Below are positions 58,463 to 64,000 of a stretch of DNA of 64,000 nucleotides, one piece after another; positions within the stretch are counted from its first letter, which is position 1, and each line of letters starts with the position of its first letter. The notes beneath the pieces were generated by a model. It ran no database searches, was not told where the DNA came from, and saw only the letters and a program-made list of their open reading frames with translations. Origin of the DNA: Rhodamnia argentea (Eukaryota > Streptophyta > Magnoliopsida > Myrtales > Myrtaceae); assembly GCF_020921035.1 (NCBI RefSeq), contig NC_063156.1:23794283-23858282 (forward strand). Direction: 5' to 3'. The translations under genes were made by a program, and so were the position numbers.

Positions 58463-61243
58463 ATGGCTTTTCTTCTTCCTCTGCGTGGAAGCTCGAACGT
58501 CGGAGTTCTGTCCAGAGACGGACCGGTTTCGCTGGCGGATGCCTCAGCTCTTCCGTCGTTGCGCCGTAATTTGAGAGCACCAGGTGGGTGAGTTTAGTCT
58601 AGTGTTCCTCTTATTCTCGAATTTGGTGGGTTTACACTCTGTGAAGCTAAGAAGGGTCCAGTTTCATTCGTATGGTTCTCGTCAGCCATACGTTTGCCGT
58701 TGTGCATTTTGTTGCGTGACGTTCGGCTTCATCAGCTCTTGGTTGGTGTTAGCATTACGCTTCTTTGCAATTAGAGGTTCTGAAGCCTTGATTTATATGG
58801 TGGAGTATGTCGTAGTTGCTATTGAATGCTGATGGTCGGAGATACTGTTCCGTGGACCACACGTTCGTGTCTGGATAGTGCATAACGTGTATTTCTACGG
58901 TGGAACTCGGGTTATTCGAACACGGAGATGAAAATGAAATTGTTCTTTGGCTTGACGAATTCTTCCGAGACTGATAATGGAAGCACTCTTGTCAGTGCGG
59001 TTATCCTGACAAGAAGTACTGCCTCGGTGCACTTGTGAACATTAGCCTCCTGCAGAGTGCAGATGAGAGGATTTTCAGTTGGGGAATATTCTTTGCTCTA
59101 GTTTTAGTGGTTTTTGGTCATTTGCTGGTTTGTTCTGGTCGCTTGTCTTCCCGTGTCGTAGATAAGTGAGGAACCTTCTGAGTACATTTAAACTCAGGGT
59201 CTGCCTCCATTACTCACTCTTTCGGCCAGTCAAGAGACTGAGCAGATATCTATAAGAGCACTTGGCCAATCTTGTGCACTAGAGTAGGCTTCTGCCATTA
59301 AGTCCAGTTTACACCTTTGTCCTCTCTCAACTTCACTTTACTAATTGAAAAAACAAAAGAGCAAATGGTCTGATTATGCTTCTTCTTTAACAGGATGGTC
59401 TTCTGTAAGAAGCTTTTATGTGGAGAGACATTCTTTTTCCTCCAGAAGTGGATTGGACAGGATGATGCCTAAGAGGACGATTTTTACAATTCCCAGAAGT
59501 GGTGGTTCCCCAAACTCTAGCAATACCAGTGAGGGTTCCTCTGATCAGGGCAAGGTATGAATCATGATAAAAGCCTATTTGTTCTTAGACTTTCTCACTT
59601 TCACCCACTGGCTGCCAGATTAATTTCCTTGCTGCACTACAATTCTGCTGTCAGATGGTAATGACAGTTGGGTTTCTTTTTTTTCCTTTCCCCCCGGTAG
59701 TCAGTTAGGAATGGAACCGCTGTGTGGCTTAGTGATGGGTTGTATGTGACTCAATGTCACATTACTTAGAAATGCAGGTGATACTGAGCACTCATTACAA
59801 GCTTCACAAATTAATGTAACACATGCTTTACTTATTCACGACTATCTTTTGGGAATTATTAGGATAAGGCTTGGTATGTTGTTATTGTTGTTGCTCTCAT
59901 CAGTATATGTTTTAATGTTTGTGTGTTTCATCAATTCATGTGCAGGCTCCTTTTGGATACACCAGGAAGGACGTTCTATTGATTGGAGTTGGAGTCACTG
60001 TTCTCGGCATTGGCTTAAAAAGTGGATTGGAGGTAGTTTGTGGCTCTCAATTTTCTTTTAACCTTGAAATTTTGGCTACTCGTTTTTTTGTCCAGCTTTG
60101 CTGCATGTGCACATAGACACCTAGACAAACAGTTTCCCCAACGAATTTTTGGATTTGATTGAAGGTTTTTCTAAGGAAGACAGCTTATCTTTTTGATTAA
60201 AGTGCTCTTGTCTGAGTCATTGCATGGTCCATTGTGAGATGAATCTAAATGGTCTTACTGACCATTCTGCAATAGTATGTATAGCATTTTGTTTTTCCCC
60301 TTGGTTGCTCTAGCTTGTTATTTGGTCAGAGAACTGCACTAAGATGGGAAGTCGCCATCTAATGGTTGGTGTGTGGTGTCTTATGCAGTTTGCTGGAGTT
60401 GATCCTCTACAAGCGGGGAATGTTGTCCAGCTAGTGCTGGTATTGGGATTAACTGTCGGATGGATATCCACTTACATATTTAGGGTTTCAAACAAGGAAA
60501 TGACATATGCTCAGCAACTACGTGACTATGAAAACAAGGTCATGGAGGTAAAGGATCTAATGCTGTTTTGACAATGACCATTTACCTCTTGTAGAAGCAA
60601 ATAATTTGGACCAAGGGGACTGTTATGCTATTGATTTTGAATTTGCAAGCGAAAAGATGCTATCTAGTGGCGTGGGGTTGTCGTATCATTTGTGAGAGCT
60701 TTCTTGCAAGTATAGAATTCTTGCTTGTGGTGAGATCTTTCGAGTCGTTCTCTTGTTGGCTTCATCGAAACGTTGCCACTGTGCTGAAAGACAAGATCAG
60801 TCTGGGTGAATTGGAGAATTGCTTTGGGATTTTATTGTGTTGACTGGTGTTTTTCTCCTTTTCTTACAGTTTTAAGAGCATAAAATTGATAGAAATATTG
60901 TACACAAAATTAGCGGGGTCTCTTTTCTAGTTCTCAATTGTTGATTATAGAGTTCTACTCAAAACCGGTTTATCTCGTGTTGGTGCATCCGGGTAATCTA
61001 ACTGCTAAATGGCCGTTCTGGAGCAATGGATATTTTGCCTGCATATTGAAGCTTCTTCTGTTTACTTCCTATTCATTATGTGGTAATAGTCTCTCGGGTC
61101 TGTCTAGTTCCTTATGCTCAACCGTGCTTGTTTTGTCTCCACAGAAGCGCATAGAGAGCTTGACGGAAGCTGAGCTTGAAGCTTTGCTGGAACAAGTGGA
61201 GGAAGAGAAGACACGCTTAGCGAGCGGTGAGCAAGTCAACTGA
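58463..61243 (+). CDS. DUF3007-type membrane protein, probably plastid (five exons)
   Basis: Exons 58463-58583, 59394-59554, 59946-60032, 60389-60547 and 61145-61243 join to 627 bp (208 aa) with consistent phases. The first 90 or so residues are Ser/Arg-rich (MAFLLPLRGSSNVGVLSRDG and RSFYVERHSFSSRSG), like a chloroplast transit peptide. Then come two membrane segments, VLLIGVGVTVLGIGL and VVQLVLVLGLTVGWISTYIF, flanked by GYTRKD and FRVSNKEMTYAQQL. A charged coiled tail follows (LTEAELEALLEQVEEEKTR). This arrangement matches the cyanobacterial/plant DUF3007 family as I remember it; its function is not established to my knowledge. The exon-1 donor is GTGGGT; a stronger GTGAGT four bases on would break the frame. 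Confidence 0.78.
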
Positions 61244-62673
61244 AGCGCGCACGCCATCTGTATATAAGTACAGCATCATGTCTTGCGCCCTACCTATGTA
61301 ATGTGTAGTGAAAGGTACCTAAAGATTGTAGCTCACACACCGTTGATTTCCCTAGTGCTTTTTCTTCGCAAAGAAGCCTACTTTTGGTGGTCCATAAATC
61401 CAACTTAGTGCCAACTTCAAACTGCCAGTAACCCAGAAGATAGAAACAGAACCAGACGAACCCCCAACACTCAAAACGAGGGAAGCAAGATGAGGTTCTT
61501 TTCTCTTCTGTAGGGCCAAATGTGAAACAAAGGAAAAAAACAGCCACAGTTGCAGACCCTGGAAGTTTGCGACTCTTATTGAATGCGCCTATGTTTGTGT
61601 GGCAGTGTTTGAGCCCGCTGATGAAGCAAAAATGGTCCCAATGTCTCAGTCTCATTGCGTGCACAACGAATTAACGACAACAAAGTTTGAGAGGCGCAAG
61701 CAAACGGTCCTTTTCCCATTTTTTGCGTTTGGACCCGGAAATGACGATAGCGATCCAAGAATGGAGCAATGACAAGTGCCCATCGTCGTATGTTCACCCC
61801 CCTTTTTTAATCAATCCATCATCGTTGATTCGAGGTCCTTTCCTGCTGATAAAATCCATGGAGAGGGCAGGCAGGATCACAGAAGTTTCTTCCCCTAATG
61901 CCACCGAAATAGTCAATAGTGAGAGCTACTAATAAGTAGACCCGTTATGGAAAAAGAAGAGAGAGATGTTACGTTTAAAAAGCAATAGTAATGCCGACAT
62001 GTTGTGCGAGTGAAGTACTGTTTTGCAATCACAAAGCGATGAATTGAAAAGTGACATCTCAAAATCTCTTTGACTGAGTACATGTTATCTGAACTTATAT
62101 CAAGCATTCAATCAATTAAATCTCTTTCTTTCAATAGTCATGAAGGCAACAATTGTAAATTAGGATAAGTTTTTCTCCGAAAGTAAATATTAGGATTTCG
62201 ATTACGAACCCATCTATCTGTCACCTTAAAATTTGAATATGAATTTTCACTTTACATATGTATGCATGTCAATAAGGGTGAAAAACATAACTGAGTTATT
62301 GATCTAACGCCATGGAGGACCATTGGGCCAGGGAGATGAACAACCCCATTAGAAAAAGGTTTAGAGGAATACGAAAGGGGATGTTGATGATAAGGCGATA
62401 ATCAAAATTAATGATGATTAATCTCGGATTAACGCAGCGACGTCGGACCAAATCATTGCCGTCGCGTCACGCAGAAGGGGGAACGACAGGTGTCTCCAGG
62501 AACGGTGACTTTGCAGAAACTCCAGTCGACAGAGATTTAAAACCCCCCGGAGATTAAAAAAAGAAAAGAGAGAAAAAAAAAAATTAAACAGAGAAGGCCA
62601 CCGAGAGTAACCAATCATTAGCCTCCAATTAACCACCGTCATCTCCCACCTCCCTCCCTCTCTCTGCTCCGCC

Positions 62674-62718
62674 ATGGCCGTTTCCCTCTCCTCTGTCCCA
62701 CCCAAACCTCCCTTCTGA
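62674..62718 (+). other. Upstream ORF of 14 codons in the LRR gene leader
   Basis: ATG at 62674 in a good context (GCCATGG), ending at TGA 62716-62718 (MAVSLSSVPPKPPF). Whether it lies in the mature transcript depends on the unknown transcription start. Confidence 0.35.
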
Positions 62719-63054
62719 GTTCTCTCCCTCAACTCGGCTGAGTCCATTTGATGCTTGACTCGCTCGGTGTCTCCTCCTAACTCCCCTCTGTACTCTCTCT
62801 CTCTCTCTCTCTCTCTGCGCTTTCTTCGTCACAGGTGCATCGGAAGAAGCTGATCTCCCTCCGCCGTCAATCTCCGGTGGTATTCTTATCCCATCAATCC
62901 TCCTCTTCTCTGACAATCTCCTCCCCGCGGCTTCTCTCCCTCTCGTCCCCTTCGAGCTCCCTCCCTTCTCGCTCCGTGTCTTTCCTACTTCGCCGCGCGT
63001 CAGCTTCCGCGAACCCCCCGCTCGCGCTGAAGGTGTGGCGCCGGACCAGGACCA

Positions 63055-63084
63055 GATGTGCCCTCTCCTTCCCTCGAGGCCGTG
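63055..63084 (+). other. Upstream ORF of 9 codons just before the main ATG
   Basis: ATG at 63055 to TGA at 63082-63084 (MCPLLPSRP), ending 42 bp before the start codon at 63127. If transcribed it could dampen translation of the main frame. Confidence 0.4.
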
Positions 63085-63126
63085 ATTGAGGCCGTGATTG
63101 AGGCCGCGAGTCTCGCCTTTTTGTGA

Positions 63127-64000
63127 ATGGCGATCGTCACCGGGGATCGCTACCTCGAGAAGCTCGTGAAGTTTGTGGAGGCGCAGGCTGGCCCGCTGAT
63201 CGACGGAACCCTAGTGCTCAAGCTGAACCCCGTGGGGCTCCACTACGTGCAGTCGAGGCTGGAGTCCCTGCACGAGCTCGAGCGCCTCCTCGCGGGGGCT
63301 CCTGTTGACTACCTCCGAGCTTATGTGTCCGACCTTGGGGATCACCGCGCCCTCGAGCAGCTGCGCAGGATCCTGCGCCTCCTCACTTCGTTGAAGGTCG
63401 TCTCCGTGCTTCCGCCGCAGTCCCGGGATCCGACGCCGCTCTCGCTGCTCCCCTTCGGGCGGCTGAGGTTCCTCGAGCTGAGAGGTTGTGATTTGTCAAC
63501 ATCGGCCGCGAGAGGGTTGCTAGAGTTGCGGCATACTCTGGAGAAGCTTATTTGCCACGATTCAACCGTGAGTTCTGTGCTATCTTCTGCTTCTCTTGGC
63601 CTATTGGCTCAGATCAAGTTCCGTGTTTTTCATTTTCCGGTCCATGTCTATAGCTGATTTTGGTTCTTCTCATCAGTTAATTCTGCGCTGTTTTAGATGG
63701 GGAAATTGGCTGAATTTTAGTAGAAGTGAATGAGAAACTAAAGTTAATGCCATATAGATTCATTCCGCTCTTTTCTCCCGTTTGTTCATATATGCCGTTC
63801 TTCTTATATCAATGACGATTACGTTGTTTTATTTGAGCTTCAGCCAGGTTTTGCATGTTTACAACGCCTATGTAAAATGTTGAAGTTCGAGATTCTTGTG
63901 AGAGAAAAAAGTAATAGAGCATGTGGTTTAAGTAGGATTAATTATAGATTAACAAAAAGGTCGTTTCCATTTGGGTGTTCTTTTTTTCCTTTTCCTTTTT
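63127..64000 (+). CDS. LRR protein of the STK11-interacting (LIP1-like) type, 5' part only
   Basis: The first exon is 63127-63567 (147 codons) and ends at CACGATTCAACC before GTGAGT. The remainder of the window is intron 1 and the gene continues past 64000. The start MAIVTGDRYLEKLVKFVEAQ and the blocks DYLRAYVSDLGDHRALEQL, LPFGRLRFLELRGCDLS and LELRHTLEKLICHDST match a conserved plant family annotated as STK11-interacting or outer-arm dynein light chain-like LRR proteins. LRRs are expected in the missing part. Animal STK11IP binds LKB1 and endolysosomes; the plant role is not known to me. The leader is CT-rich with upstream ORFs. Confidence 0.82.

Larger units (their letters stand above)
61244..63126. 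other. 3' flank of DUF3007 gene and leader of the LRR gene
   Basis: 61244-62400 shows no recognised gene. From about 62620 the sequence is CT-rich with a (CT)n microsatellite at 62793-62816, forming a long 5' leader for the gene at 63127. A 12-bp unit (GAGGCCGTGATT) is repeated just before the start codon. Upstream short frames are listed separately. Confidence 0.45.

Noticed and set aside
61290-61664. 124-codon minus-strand frame after the DUF3007 gene
   Set aside because: Low-complexity aromatic-rich translation without homology signs; likely antisense to a 3' UTR.
1-64000. CRISPR arrays, bacterial operons, prophage or plasmid features
   Set aside because: None expected in a plant nuclear segment and no regular spaced repeats or operon-like gene packing were seen.

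Overview
The window reads as a nuclear segment of a flowering plant, most likely a woody eudicot. The reasons are intron-containing plant genes (PIN auxin carrier, TOC64, CAR, RABA6), two intronless PPR genes, CT-rich 5' leaders, and long AT-rich intergenic stretches filled with small DNA transposons. I cannot name the species from sequence alone. The repeat style (GC-rich cores of the GCGAGGGC type between AT-rich arms, many hAT-like MITEs) reminds me of Myrtaceae, but that is an impression.

Layout. 0.35-2.9 kb: RABA6-type Rab GTPase on the minus strand, with a hAT-like MITE in its single intron. 2.9-9.1 kb: gene-poor, with a palindrome cluster and possible worn LTR-element traces. 9.1-9.6 kb: a calmodulin-like EF-hand gene (minus) whose fourth EF-hand is broken by a one-base frame change, with G-boxes upstream. 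12.9-15.0 kb: intronless PPR gene (minus). 15.3-15.9 kb: long-TIR element. 16.4-19.3 kb: a 2.9-kb hAT transposon with a perfect 8-bp target duplication and a decayed transposase. 19.3-26.2 kb: no gene recognised; MITEs and a tandem repeat. 26.2-29.6 kb: PIN1-type auxin efflux carrier (minus, six exons). 29.6-36.9 kb: repeat-rich, with a long-TIR/GC-core element, a tRNA-derived SINE, a Mutator-like MITE with a perfect 11-bp duplication and a hAT MITE with a perfect 8-bp duplication. 36.9-38.7 kb: CAR-type C2-domain gene (minus). It is divergent from an HROB-like OB-fold recombination gene at 40.0-42.6 kb (plus, seven exons, frame discontinuity in exon 1). 43.8-50.4 kb: TOC64 (minus, 13 exons). 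50.4-54.3 kb: composite repeats. 54.3-56.0 kb: second PPR gene (plus), whose likely ATG lies in a different frame from its body. 58.5-61.2 kb: DUF3007-type, probably plastid membrane protein (plus, five exons). From 63.1 kb to the end: first exon of an LRR protein of the STK11-interacting type (plus), continuing beyond the window.

The genes do not form one pathway. Several act in organelles (TOC64 in chloroplast import, two PPRs, the DUF3007 protein); others act in membrane traffic and auxin or ABA signalling (RABA6, PIN1, CAR), Ca2+ sensing (CML) and DNA repair (HROB-like). Exon boundaries were read by eye from GT/AG borders, reading phase and remembered plant homologues. For RABA6, PIN1, CAR, TOC64 and the DUF3007 gene the spliced lengths are exact multiples of three. 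Three host genes carry a one-base reading-frame inconsistency, which raises the question of assembly indels versus real decay. I found no clearly undescribed biological system; the best leads are these frame breaks, the repeat families with defined ends, and CT microsatellites sitting right at splice donors.
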